A stretch of DNA of 64,000 bases from Candidatus Zhuqueibacterota bacterium (GTDB lineage Bacteria; Zhuqueibacterota; Zhuqueibacteria; Residuimicrobiales; Krinioviventaceae), in contig JAFGKD010000053.1 in the NCBI GenBank assembly GCA_016928775.1, positions 35,587-99,586 of the forward strand. The letters run 5' to 3'. The notes beneath the pieces are model-generated. The model made no database searches. It had not been told where the DNA came from and saw nothing but the letters and a program-made list of their open reading frames with translations. Each line of letters starts with the position of its first letter. The stretch's first letter is position 1. Made by a program: the position numbers and the translations under genes. Of this stretch, positions 27,871 to 36,047 are shown in pieces.

Positions 27871-28530
27871 CTAATCCCGATTTTGCCGGTTAATAGCATA
27901 ATATAGCAGTATCAGCGATGCAAAAAAGTTAACATATCGCATGAGTGCATCAAAGCTGATCCGATTTATACGAGGTGCGATTATTTCATCACCAGATTTA
28001 ATACCCAGTTCACGAAGTGATACACCTGAATGGAGAGATTCCCAGAAATCAGCGTAGATGATTTCACCTTTTCGCATGACATACATATTCTCAGCAGCAA
28101 GATTGTTTGTCATTCCCCCGCCTTCCGCGACCACATCCCAAAATGAGGTATTGGGGCTAAACCGATACATGCCGGCATTGCCAAATTCACCTCTCAACAC
28201 CACTCGAATGAGCGGAACAACAATGAGTTTCAGATCTTTGCCAAAGGTGCGAAATATTTGTTCCAAAGTCGTCGTAACTTCATCGACAGTCATATTTGCG
28301 ATTTGTACAAGTCCAAATGATCCAAGCTGGATATTCCCTTCACCATCGATGATAAAGTCAACATTATGAAAGTTGGCCAGAATCCGGTCACCTTGTGGCG
28401 CCATATCATTTTCATAAATGAGCAATCTCAGACCATCCGCGTTGCCAAAACGAAATTCATCGCTATCCTCGCTATATCCATTTGCGATAAATAGAAGAAA
28501 AATGATTAGAAAAAGGTATAGTCGACGCAC
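27871..28530 (-). CDS. Polysaccharide export protein (Wza/SLBB family, short)
   Basis: The 219-residue protein starts with GTG, preceded by GGGAG. It has a signal peptide (LYLFLIIFLLFIANGYS) without a lipobox Cys, so it is probably not a lipoprotein, unlike E. coli Wza. A Poly_export domain (about 28-110, FIIDGEGNIQLGSFGLVQIANMT) and one SLBB-like domain (about 110-190) follow. A hydrophobic C-terminal helix (NFFASLILLYYAI) may be the membrane-spanning element. It would form the export channel with the Wzc-like kinase encoded next. It is shorter than canonical Wza (about 380 residues) but normal for minimal members. Confidence 0.9.
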   Translation of the reverse strand: MRRLYLFLIIFLLFIANGYSEDSDEFRFGNADGLRLLIYENDMAPQGDRILANFHNVDFIIDGEGNIQLGSFGLVQIANMTVDEVTTTLEQIFRTFGKDLKLIVVPLIRVVLRGEFGNAGMYRFSPNTSFWDVVAEGGGMTNNLAAENMYVMRKGEIIYADFWESLHSGVSLRELGIKSGDEIIAPRINRISFDALMRYVNFFASLILLYYAINRQNRD

Positions 28531-28546
28531 TTAATATCTCCCAATC

Positions 28547-29287
28547 TTACCGTGAACGAAAGTAGCGAAACCTTTTGGTTTTTGTATGCAATGACAGCTT
28601 TTTCAATATTTTATACAATTGCATTAATCCAACCCGAGTATAACCAAATCGAGGCGAATACAGCATTCTTTTAATCCCCCACACGCCAAGAATTGGATTT
28701 TCCAGGACAATCTTTTTTATTTTTTCATTAATAGGCAAACTGGGTTCATCAACTTCTCGCACCTGGTGGTTGCGGTTGTATTTTGCCGTGTGCGTTCTGG
28801 GCCTGAGCGATGCAGGACTCTGGCTATCCACTGCAACCAAAGTGTCCGTCGATCCCTGAGGCAATTCAGACTCGAACTGTCTGTAGCCGACCGGTCGCGG
28901 ATTGTGATTTGCTATGCCGTTTAGTTCTCGACAAAAATCAAAATCTTCAATTGCTTCTTCAATGGAATCATAGCTCGAAAGGATGCGGTGGAACTCAAGC
29001 ATTTCAAATACTTCTGCGACTTCCGATGACATCTGGGTGATTTTTAGGTCTCCACCTTTTTCCTGTAGTCTGCGGATCTCGCCGACAAAAACACCCCAAC
29101 CAGCGCTGCTGACGTATTGAACCGAACCCATATCAATAATGAACTGATATATGCCTTGTTCAATTGTATGATTTAGGACCTTTTGTAATTCGGGAGAAGT
29201 GTTTGTATCGACATAACCTTGTGTCTTTAAAAGCGCGATATCTTTTAGAGAACCAACTCGGTATTCTTCTATCTGGATGCCTTCCAT
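28547..29287 (-). CDS. STAS-domain protein fused to a transposase-like HTH
   Basis: The 246-residue protein begins with a STAS (anti-sigma-factor antagonist) domain at residues 5-115. Its phosphorylatable serine is in QYVSSAG (Ser60/61) and it has the GGDLKITQMSSEV strand. A 70-residue polar linker follows. The basic C-terminal domain (186-246: EKIKKIVLENPILGVWGIKRML, then VGLMQLYKILKKLSL) resembles the HTH segment just before the DDE core of IS3/IS481-type transposases. No DDE residues are present. STAS domains switch partner proteins by serine phosphorylation; the HTH could bind DNA. This first gene of the EPS operon starts 71 bases after a sigma-54 promoter. A role in controlling the operon is likely but unproven. 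Confidence 0.85.
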   Translation of the reverse strand: MEGIQIEEYRVGSLKDIALLKTQGYVDTNTSPELQKVLNHTIEQGIYQFIIDMGSVQYVSSAGWGVFVGEIRRLQEKGGDLKITQMSSEVAEVFEMLEFHRILSSYDSIEEAIEDFDFCRELNGIANHNPRPVGYRQFESELPQGSTDTLVAVDSQSPASLRPRTHTAKYNRNHQVREVDEPSLPINEKIKKIVLENPILGVWGIKRMLYSPRFGYTRVGLMQLYKILKKLSLHTKTKRFRYFRSR

Positions 29288-29368
29288 ATAATCCTTAAGC
29301 TAATATTAACCCAATAGAGCTTGTGATAGACTGATTTGCATGACACAATCTATTGAGTGCAGATAATC

Positions 29369-29384
29369 AGCAAAGTTGGTGCCA
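29369..29384 (-). promoter_or_regulatory. Consensus sigma-54 (-24/-12) promoter of the EPS operon
   Basis: The minus strand reads TGGCACCAACTTTGCT, an exact match to TGGCAC-N5-TTGCW. Transcription would begin near 29358, leaving a leader of about 71 bases before the STAS-HTH ATG at 29287, which has an AAGGA Shine-Dalgarno. The -24 element overlaps a perfect inverted repeat GGTGCC-ACT-GGCACC (29378-29392). An activator of the kind encoded at 910-2115 would be needed. Confidence 0.8.
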
Positions 29385-29392
29385 CTGGCACC

Positions 29393-29522
29393 GCGTGATG
29401 GATTGTGGAAGAAAAACGAAGGGGAATCCCGGAAGAATGAATAATTTTATAAAATTATTGACTTTACAAACAATAAAATTAGCGAATTTTTATTCAACAA
29501 TAATTCAGTGGGCTGTTTTGGT
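29393..29522 (-). other. AT-rich region upstream of the sigma-54 promoter
   Basis: This stretch has no gene. It is AT-rich, with TTTTATAAAATTAT at about 29445-29458, as expected for a bent or IHF-type region between an enhancer and a sigma-54 promoter. I found no obvious second copy of an activator site. The region ends at the glgA terminator. Confidence 0.4.
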
Positions 29523-29565
29523 AAAAAAAAAGGACATCTTGTCAATACACGATACAAAGATGTCC
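29523..29565 (-). terminator. Rho-independent terminator of glgA
   Basis: On the minus strand a 9-bp stem GGACATCTT/AAGATGTCC is followed by nine T residues (29523-29531). It lies 25 bases after the glgA stop and insulates the EPS operon from glgA. Confidence 0.85.
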
Positions 29566-29589
29566 CACTCTAATACATCGTCATGATGA

Positions 29590-31071
29590 CTATTTGCGTT
29601 TCTTAACGTCCAATTTTTGGTACAATTTGACATAGCTTTCTGCGGAGTTGTGCCATGAAAAGTCAACTTTCATACCGCGTCGCTGGATTTTGCTCCAATT
29701 TTTTCGATCATGAAATGCTTTTACCGCATTTTGTAGTGCATTCAGCATTGCGTTGCTGTGATATTCTTCAAAAACAAAACCATTCCCCTTGTCCGGCTCT
29801 TGTACAAAATCAATGACAGTATCAGCGAGGCCACCCGTTTTGCGAACGATGGGAACAGTGCCATAACGAAGACTGTACATCTGGTTGAGTCCACACGGCT
29901 CAAATCTTGATGGCATGAGGAACATATCGCTTCCGGCTTCAATGAGGTGAGCCAATTCTTCATCGAACTTGAGAAAAACGGCAATGTTATCGGGGTAACT
30001 CTTGGCTGCTTTGTCAAAGAGTTTGTGGTATTTTTTATCACCGGTTCCCAACACGACAAGCTGAGCTTTGAGAGAAACAATTTTTTCAATAACCTCGGCA
30101 ATCAAATCAAAACCTTTCTGGTCAACAAGACGCGAGACAATGCCGATCAAGGGTGTCATCTCGTCGAACGGCAATTTTGCTTTTTGTGTCAGAGCTTTCT
30201 TATTGGCCAGTTTGTCATCGAGATTATCGGCATTATAGGGGGAGACGAACGCGTCGTTCTCTGGGCTCCACACCGAATAATCAACACCATTCAAGATACC
30301 GTAAATATCATCTTTACGCTGTACCAATACATCCTTGAGACCAGCGCTCAGCTCATCATCGTTCTGAATCTCGGATGCATAAGTTGGACTTACGGTTGAT
30401 ATGGCGTCGGCAGTCATGAGTCCTGCCTTGAGAAAATTCACCCGTCCATAAATTTCAAGGTCTGGCGTTTCATGTGCATTGCTAATGCCAAGATGTGGCA
30501 GTACTGATTTCTCGAAACTTCCCTGATAAGCCAGGTTATGCACGGATAACAATGTTGAGGTGTTTGCAAAAAAAGTGTCATCGGCAAATTCATGTTTCAA
30601 GAGCCAGGGTATCATGGCAGTTTGCCAATCATTACAGTGGATAACCTGCGGTTGCCAGTGTAATAATTTTGTCGTTGCCAGGATAGCTCGGCACAGCAGC
30701 ATAAACCGTTCGGCGTTATCCGGATAATCTTTGCCAGTTTTTGAATCAACATAGAGATCGTTGTGGCCAAAATAAGGAGTATAATCTAAAAAATAGACCT
30801 GCACTTTAGAATCCGGAATGAATGCTGATTTTGCGCAGGTGATATGCTCGGTCTTTCCCATCAGGACAGGAATTTTTTTGAGTCGGATCACTTCGCGCAA
30901 AATGTATCTTCGTTCGCTGATCGAGCCATACTTGGGCATAATGATACGGACATCATGTCCCATTTCGTAAAGTGCTTTGGGGAGAGAACTGGTCACATCG
31001 GCCAAGCCGCCGGTTTTTGCAAAGGGGGAAACTTCCGAGGCAAGGAATAATATTCTCAATCTATTTTTCAT
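29590..31071 (-). CDS. glgA: Glycogen (starch) synthase, ADP-glucose type
   Basis: The 493-residue GT5 enzyme opens with LFLASEVSPFAKTGGLADV, the KTGGL motif that binds ADP-glucose. The C-terminal GT-B half contains FLMPSRFEPCGLNQMYSLRYGTVPIV and KTGGLADTV. It extends alpha-1,4-glucan chains using ADP-glucose in the cytoplasm. No glgB, glgC or glgP is adjacent. It is flanked by its own terminator downstream and a bidirectional terminator upstream, so it is a single-gene unit. AAGGAT precedes the ATG. Confidence 0.97.
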   Translation of the reverse strand: MKNRLRILFLASEVSPFAKTGGLADVTSSLPKALYEMGHDVRIIMPKYGSISERRYILREVIRLKKIPVLMGKTEHITCAKSAFIPDSKVQVYFLDYTPYFGHNDLYVDSKTGKDYPDNAERFMLLCRAILATTKLLHWQPQVIHCNDWQTAMIPWLLKHEFADDTFFANTSTLLSVHNLAYQGSFEKSVLPHLGISNAHETPDLEIYGRVNFLKAGLMTADAISTVSPTYASEIQNDDELSAGLKDVLVQRKDDIYGILNGVDYSVWSPENDAFVSPYNADNLDDKLANKKALTQKAKLPFDEMTPLIGIVSRLVDQKGFDLIAEVIEKIVSLKAQLVVLGTGDKKYHKLFDKAAKSYPDNIAVFLKFDEELAHLIEAGSDMFLMPSRFEPCGLNQMYSLRYGTVPIVRKTGGLADTVIDFVQEPDKGNGFVFEEYHSNAMLNALQNAVKAFHDRKNWSKIQRRGMKVDFSWHNSAESYVKLYQKLDVKKRK

Positions 31072-31186
31072 CTATAATCCTTAATCAAGTATAGAAGTAT
31101 GCTAAATCAACATCCCCATGGATATTGCTGCCATAAAGTCTAATTGTGAGATACAAATTTAGAAAAATTTCTGTGAAAAGCAATTA

Positions 31187-31214
31187 AAAAAGGGTAACAT
31201 TTGTTACCCTTTTT
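31187..31214. terminator. Bidirectional Rho-independent terminator
   Basis: A perfect stem AAAAAGGGTAACA/TGTTACCCTTTTT gives a hairpin with A/T tracts on both sides. It lies 12 bases after the stop of the minus-strand CpoB-like gene, which it should terminate. Confidence 0.85.
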
Positions 31215-31225
31215 ATGTGAGGAAT

Positions 31226-32005
31226 TTAAAGTCTGCTTAAATAGGATTGTGCTCGGCTGGCGTATTCACTGGAAGGATACTCTCTGAGCAGCTTGTTAAA
31301 TTCTGCTCGCGCGCGCTCATAATTGTTCATCTGCATATAGCAAAGTCCCAATTTTAATTGTGCATCATCGAATTTATTAGAGTTTGGAAATGCAAAGACT
31401 TTTTGGAACTCCAGAATAGCCTGCTCATAATTCCCCATGCCATAATAACACTCGCCCTTCCAGTATTGACAATTATCAACCAGGGAATTATTCTCGCCCG
31501 ATGCCAGCAACTGATTGAAAACGGCGATACCTTCGTTATAGCGGCGGCTATTATAGAGTCGTAATGCTTCATCATAGCGAGCTTTGAAGGAGCTTCCAGT
31601 TGGCGCGGTATAGGTTCCTCCCACACGGGTTTGAGCGAGGAGTTGTTCTTTTTCTTGAATTTTGGCATCTTTTTCTTCAAGTTGTGATTTCAAGTTTTGT
31701 AATTCTTTATCTTTTACCGATACTTCATTTTCAAGACGTCCAATCTCTTCCTGCAAAATTTGTTGATCATCAACGGGAGTTGTCGTCTCCGTCACAGCAG
31801 GTTGATCTTCATCAGCAATACCCAAAAGTCGGAGTACCTCATCTTCATCTGATGATGCGGCTACTTGATCGTCGGGCACATCTTCACCGGTGTACAATCC
31901 TTCTTCGCTGTACATTCCGGCTTGGTTACCCGCGCAAGCAACAAAAAGAGAGGTTGTCATGGCAACGATGGATAAAAGCGCAAAAATCCAAATCAGGCGT
32001 TTCAT
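31226..32005 (-). CDS. CpoB/YbgF-like TPR lipoprotein
   Basis: The start is ATG 32005 (259 residues), seven bases after AGGAG. A signal peptide ends in the lipobox FVACAGN, so it is a lipoprotein. An acidic linker and a coiled coil (about 75-125, EEIGRLENEVSVKDKELQNLKSQ) precede three TPR repeats (AFNQLLASGENN, AILEFQKVFAFPNSNKFDDAQLKLGLCY, ARAEFNKLLREYPSSEYA). This is the layout of YbgF/CpoB, a periplasmic partner of the Tol-Pal system and of peptidoglycan synthesis. The context differs: no tol or pal genes are present, and it follows a beta-barrel gene by 10 bases. Closely related BamD-like roles are possible. Confidence 0.82.
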   Translation of the reverse strand: MKRLIWIFALLSIVAMTTSLFVACAGNQAGMYSEEGLYTGEDVPDDQVAASSDEDEVLRLLGIADEDQPAVTETTTPVDDQQILQEEIGRLENEVSVKDKELQNLKSQLEEKDAKIQEKEQLLAQTRVGGTYTAPTGSSFKARYDEALRLYNSRRYNEGIAVFNQLLASGENNSLVDNCQYWKGECYYGMGNYEQAILEFQKVFAFPNSNKFDDAQLKLGLCYMQMNNYERARAEFNKLLREYPSSEYASRAQSYLSRL

Positions 32006-32015
32006 ACTCAATCTC

Positions 32016-33212
32016 CTAATACTTTTTTTGTTCCCTCATTACAATGTAAGTAGCTGCACCCCAGCCGAAGAATGCAACAATACCAGAAACAATGCGCCAA
32101 TTTCGTCCACTGCTTTCAACTTTGACTTGAATTGGGCGTTTTGGCAAACCTGAATAGCCGATTCCTTTGAGATCAGTGTCGACGGCTACGACACAATACT
32201 CAATTCCTGCAGTTGTTACATAGGCGCCATCGATGACGGCTTCGTAATAAACATCCCCTGGTGCACCGGTTGTCTTGAGCGGGGTTAACTTCCACTTTTT
32301 AGTCCCCATTGTCCGATAGAGAACGGTCGCTGTTCTGAGGGGTACTTCTGATGTGATGACAGCGCTGAGTTTTAAATCACGCCTTTCCTCGGCTCGAAAT
32401 ACCGGATAATGAATCACCGTCGGAGCCTTGGTCGGTTTTGCCGGTTTTCCCATGTCCGGTTTTCCGTCATGATCCCAAAACCCATTTCTGTCCTCCGGAC
32501 GATAGAGATCAAGATCCAGACTTTTGGTGATATTATCGCCGTCGAGATCGAGAGGATCTTTGCGCGTGAAAGAGTAGCTCATTCCCACCCAGATGGATGT
32601 GATACCGTCATTCAAGTCACCCGTGGCGCGCTGATCGAGCAGATCAGTGGCCGTATAACGGAAATCAGCGCCCAAGGCAAAGCCCAGGCCGTTTTCAAAA
32701 TTGAACTCCAGTCCTCCCGATGTTTTGAACAAGAGATCAAAACCTTTTTGTTCAGTATCGTCATCCACATATTTTACCGTTGTTCCGTCGTATTTTGAAT
32801 GCCAATTGACGCCACCAAATCCGAGTGTCGCAAAAGGATTGACCGTGCTGCGAGGTGCAAAGCTAAACTTGAAATCAAACTCGACCGGCATTGCAGTTGT
32901 TTGAAAATCGTTCGGATTAAGATCGCCCGTCGGGGGAGGTTCTACAATGACAGATTCAAGATCGTCCTTGTCTTTGGTCATGAGCGCCGAATAATTGATT
33001 TCAGCCCCAATACCAAAGTAGGGAATAGGTGAATACGAAAAAACCAGAGATCCCATTGGATTGAATCTCGGCGCCTTCCAATCCCCCTCAAGTTTATTAA
33101 TTCCTGCTTTAAATCCGATGGAAAACTTGTCGTCCGCAGCGAATACTCTGTTGGCGATTATCGGTTGTAAAATGAAGGAGATCAGGACCAGGATGAAAAC
33201 GATTCTTCTCAA
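32016..33212 (-). CDS. Outer-membrane beta-barrel protein with Asp-rich linker and C-terminal helix
   Basis: The 398-residue protein starts at TTG 33212 with AAGGAAG just upstream. It has a signal peptide (VFILVLISFILQPIIANRVFA). Residues about 25-205 form an OmpA/OmpW-like barrel (FSIGFKAGINKLEG, FGIGAEINYSAL, GLGFALGADFRYTAT). An Asp-rich stretch follows (DLDGDNITKSLDLDLYRPEDRNG), like calcium-binding thrombospondin type-3 loops. A beta-sandwich domain comes next (about 270-365), and a hydrophobic segment near the C-terminus (IVSGIVAFFGWGAATYIVM) precedes a basic tail. It is co-transcribed with the CpoB-like lipoprotein. Function unknown. Confidence 0.78.
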   Translation of the reverse strand: MRRIVFILVLISFILQPIIANRVFAADDKFSIGFKAGINKLEGDWKAPRFNPMGSLVFSYSPIPYFGIGAEINYSALMTKDKDDLESVIVEPPPTGDLNPNDFQTTAMPVEFDFKFSFAPRSTVNPFATLGFGGVNWHSKYDGTTVKYVDDDTEQKGFDLLFKTSGGLEFNFENGLGFALGADFRYTATDLLDQRATGDLNDGITSIWVGMSYSFTRKDPLDLDGDNITKSLDLDLYRPEDRNGFWDHDGKPDMGKPAKPTKAPTVIHYPVFRAEERRDLKLSAVITSEVPLRTATVLYRTMGTKKWKLTPLKTTGAPGDVYYEAVIDGAYVTTAGIEYCVVAVDTDLKGIGYSGLPKRPIQVKVESSGRNWRIVSGIVAFFGWGAATYIVMREQKKY

Positions 33213-33256
33213 TGTACTTCCTTTCTACCAAAGATCCTTTTCTGATTAACAGGTTG

Positions 33257-33285
33257 AAGATATTAAAGTTACACTAAAATGTCAA
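33257..33285 (-). promoter_or_regulatory. Sigma-70 promoter for the barrel/CpoB-like operon
   Basis: The minus strand has TTGACA (33280-33285), a 17-base spacer, and TATCTT (33257-33262). Transcription would start about 38 bases before the TTG start codon at 33212. Confidence 0.65.
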
Positions 33286-33353
33286 GTTGTTTTTAGCTCA
33301 AAATTAGTGGTATCAATATTTTAGATCACTTTGTTCTAAAAATGCTGGGAGGT

Positions 33354-34175
33354 TCAACCAGATGCTGTTCTTTTTACTTTATTATAACCAATTAAAATCA
33401 AAATAATTCCAACTATAACCATAGCTAAGCTTATCCCTTGATTAAGGCTGATAGCTTGTGAACCAAAGGTATAAATTACCATACTATCTTCATAATATCG
33501 ATAAAAATCGATGATAAATCGTGCGATACCGTAGAGGATAAAAAAGAGTGCAAATAAAAAGCCATCAAATTTTTTCCATCGTTCGGCGACCAGCAAAGTG
33601 ATAAATATGATCAAACCGTAGAGGGATGAATAGAGTTGGGCGGGCACCAACGCTGCGTCCTGGAACTGGCTGCCGGCTGGGCTGTTATAGGGGAAATGAA
33701 CGCAAAAAAGCCCATCTCCTTCGCAAGGGATGCCATAACAACAGCCGTTGAGAAAACAGCCTATTCTCGTCAGAAATATACCCAAACCAATCGCCGGCAT
33801 CAAAACATCGGCAAATTTGAAAAAAGGTAATTTCCGATAGCGAAGATATATAATGGAACTTATCACGCACAAAATAATACCGCCGAGTACTGTCAAACCG
33901 GCGATACCAATCTGGCCATCGCTTTGAAAAGGATTAAAAGTATCAAGCCAATGCCCACGAAATTCATCGAGATGAAAAAGCACATAGAGTAACCGCGAAC
34001 CAAAAATGGCACTGACAATCAAAATAACGGAGAGGTCCATGATGTGATTGGGATCAATGCCGCGAGATCTTGCGCGTTTTGCAGAAAAATAAATGCCAAG
34101 TAAAAAAGAGAGGGCCAGGAGTAATCCGTAGGCTCGGATTTCCAGGGCGCCAATTCTGAATAAAACAGGATACAC
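33354..34175 (-). CDS. lgt: Prolipoprotein diacylglyceryl transferase
   Basis: The 273-residue polytopic membrane protein has about seven helices. It carries the Lgt signature region GIFLTRIGCFLNGCCYG and the N-terminal GLLLALSFLLGIYFSAKRA helix. It moves diacylglycerol from phosphatidylglycerol to the lipobox Cys of prolipoproteins such as the LptE, CpoB-like and RND-adaptor lipoproteins encoded here. The start is GTG at 34175 with a strong GAGGAGG upstream. It follows lpxH by nine bases, so the two form an envelope-assembly operon. Confidence 0.95.
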   Translation of the reverse strand: MYPVLFRIGALEIRAYGLLLALSFLLGIYFSAKRARSRGIDPNHIMDLSVILIVSAIFGSRLLYVLFHLDEFRGHWLDTFNPFQSDGQIGIAGLTVLGGIILCVISSIIYLRYRKLPFFKFADVLMPAIGLGIFLTRIGCFLNGCCYGIPCEGDGLFCVHFPYNSPAGSQFQDAALVPAQLYSSLYGLIIFITLLVAERWKKFDGFLFALFFILYGIARFIIDFYRYYEDSMVIYTFGSQAISLNQGISLAMVIVGIILILIGYNKVKRTASG

Positions 34176-34184
34176 AAAACCTCC

Positions 34185-34967
34185 TCACTTTACATTTTTT
34201 ATATTTCCCGGGGGAATAGCGGGAGAAAACGGCACACCATTTTGCCCGTTCCACGCAAAAAGAAACGGAACGCCATTTTCAACAACAGCATAGGTAAAAT
34301 TCATCCCCCAAAAACCTGGATTGACATAATAGCCATGTTTGTGCGGGGCGAGCGCTGCCCAGTGGGTGTGTCCAAGCACAACAATGTCAAACTCTTTTTC
34401 AATCATGGCAAAAGCATAATGGCGATAGTCAAGGTCCGCATAGGTATCGCTTTTTTTCTCGCCGGAATTTCGGCTCAGATGTGAAAAAAAGAGCGCAAAT
34501 GGAATTCCAATATCGGGGTGCAGCAGCCGATATAAAAAGATATTAACTTTGTTTCGCAAAATCCGTTTCAGGAAACGATATCCGACATCATTTTTTAAGA
34601 GTCCATCGCCATGCCTCATATATATTCGCCGTCCACTGCTGTTGAGCACATACTCATCATCATGCACAATCAAGCCGATTTCATTGCGCATAAATGAGTT
34701 GAGCCAGAAATCATGATTGCCGGCGAGATAATGTATTTCCCGCTCTGCGGCTAAAAGTGCCAAATATCCGAGAACACGAAAATGTTTTCGAGGAACAACC
34801 TGCTTATATTCAAACCAAAAATCAAAAAGATCGCCAACAATCACGAGATCAGCGCTTTCTACTTCGATCATCCGAAAAAATGATAGCAATCGTTGCTCTT
34901 TTAATTTCTCCAAACGGTCATCATGGGCGCCAAGATGAACATCAGATAAAAAATATATTTTGTTCAT
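34185..34967 (-). CDS. lpxH: UDP-2,3-diacylglucosamine diphosphatase
   Basis: The 260-residue calcineurin-like phosphoesterase has all metal-binding blocks: DVHLGAHDD, GDLFDFWFEY, GNHD, MRHGDG and GHTHWA. The GDLFDFWFEY block is characteristic of LpxH. It cleaves UDP-2,3-diacylglucosamine to lipid X in lipid A synthesis at the inner membrane. It is divergent from ispE across 52 bases and co-transcribed with lgt. Some FCB members of this family have other substrates, so confidence in the exact reaction is slightly lower than in the fold. Confidence 0.88.
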   Translation of the reverse strand: MNKIYFLSDVHLGAHDDRLEKLKEQRLLSFFRMIEVESADLVIVGDLFDFWFEYKQVVPRKHFRVLGYLALLAAEREIHYLAGNHDFWLNSFMRNEIGLIVHDDEYVLNSSGRRIYMRHGDGLLKNDVGYRFLKRILRNKVNIFLYRLLHPDIGIPFALFFSHLSRNSGEKKSDTYADLDYRHYAFAMIEKEFDIVVLGHTHWAALAPHKHGYYVNPGFWGMNFTYAVVENGVPFLFAWNGQNGVPFSPAIPPGNIKNVK

Positions 34968-35019
34968 AAAGATCTTTGTTTTAAATTTATTTTTTTAACT
35001 TAGCAATAAAGCTGATTAA

Positions 35020-35889
35020 ATGCAACATATTGGCGTTCATAACAAGTTTCTTTCACATGCAAAAATAAATCTGGGATTGCGAGTTCTTGGGAAACGATCG
35101 GATGGATATCATGATATCGAAACATTTTTCCAACAGATCGACCTGCATGATATTCTGGAAATAGAACCGACAACTGATGGTCATATTCTTATCGCAGCAA
35201 CAGATCCGCATTGTCCGTTGGATGAGAGAAATCTCGCTTATCGGGCGGCTGATTTACTCAGAAAAAATATAGGCGACGCAGCACTGGGGTGCCGAATTCA
35301 TATACAAAAGCGCATCCCCATGGGCGCTGGTTTGGGAGGCGGGAGCAGCAATGCTGCGACAACCCTGGTCGCATTAAATGAACTATGGATGTCTTTTTAC
35401 AATCAGGACGACTTGTTGGATTACAGCAGCGCATTGGGAGCGGACGTCCCGTTCTTCATTCGAGGTGGCCTGGCACTTGGTGAAAAAAAAGGCGAGATAC
35501 TAACACCAATGCCGTTACATCTGGCCTACAATGGTGTTTTGATATATCCCAATTTATCTATATCGACAGCATGGGTTTACAACAATTTAAATTTAAACTT
35601 GACAAAAAACAAGAAATTCGCTAAATTTGGAAGCTTTAGACCAAAGTTTGATCAAACAGCTCTTTGGAAAACAGAGCTGGAAAATGATTTAACATCGGTT
35701 GTTTTAGCAAAGTATCCTGAATTGTCGCGCATTCTGGAAAAATGCTACGAGTGCGGCGCATTTTATGCTCAGATGTCGGGCAGTGGCTCGACATTTTTTG
35801 GATTGTTTGAACATCGCGAAGCGGCGCTGCACGTGGCGAGATTCTTCAGGAGTTATTACCGAACAGCAATGTTTAAGCCCATTTATTAA
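35020..35889 (+). CDS. ispE: 4-diphosphocytidyl-2-C-methyl-D-erythritol kinase
   Basis: The 289-residue GHMP kinase has AKINLGLRVLGKRSDGYHDIET at the N-terminus, the ATP loop PMGAGLGGGSSNAA, and the C-terminal MSGSGSTFFGLF. It phosphorylates CDP-methylerythritol in the non-mevalonate (MEP) isoprenoid pathway. It is followed three bases later by tRNA-Gln and then prs, rplY and pth, an order familiar from several bacterial phyla. No strong Shine-Dalgarno lies before the ATG. Confidence 0.96.
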   Translation: MQHIGVHNKFLSHAKINLGLRVLGKRSDGYHDIETFFQQIDLHDILEIEPTTDGHILIAATDPHCPLDERNLAYRAADLLRKNIGDAALGCRIHIQKRIPMGAGLGGGSSNAATTLVALNELWMSFYNQDDLLDYSSALGADVPFFIRGGLALGEKKGEILTPMPLHLAYNGVLIYPNLSISTAWVYNNLNLNLTKNKKFAKFGSFRPKFDQTALWKTELENDLTSVVLAKYPELSRILEKCYECGAFYAQMSGSGSTFFGLFEHREAALHVARFFRSYYRTAMFKPIY

Positions 35890-35892
35890 TAC

Positions 35893-35964
35893 TGGGGCGT
35901 CGGCAAGCGGCAAGCCACTGGGTTTTGGTTCCAGTATTCGGAGGTTCGAATCCTCCCGCCCCAG
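35893..35964 (+). tRNA. tRNA-Gln (anticodon TTG)
   Basis: The 72-base sequence folds as a cloverleaf: acceptor TGGGGCG/CGCCCCA, D-stem GGC/GCC, anticodon stem CTGGG/TCCAG with loop TTTTGGT (anticodon TTG), and T-arm GGAGG-TTCGAAT-CCTCC. The discriminator base is G, as in glutamine tRNAs. The CCA end is not encoded (CACA follows). It sits between ispE and prs. Confidence 0.96.
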
Positions 35965-36047
35965 CACATTGCAAAATGACGAGAGCCTGTCTGGTTTTCG
36001 TCCTTTTTTTTGCCAAAAGTGTTGTGCAAACCTTAATTGATTGTGAG

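Noticed and set aside
35925..36047. N-terminal extension of prs
   Set aside because: It would overlap tRNA-Gln and adds residues not seen in PRPP synthetases.
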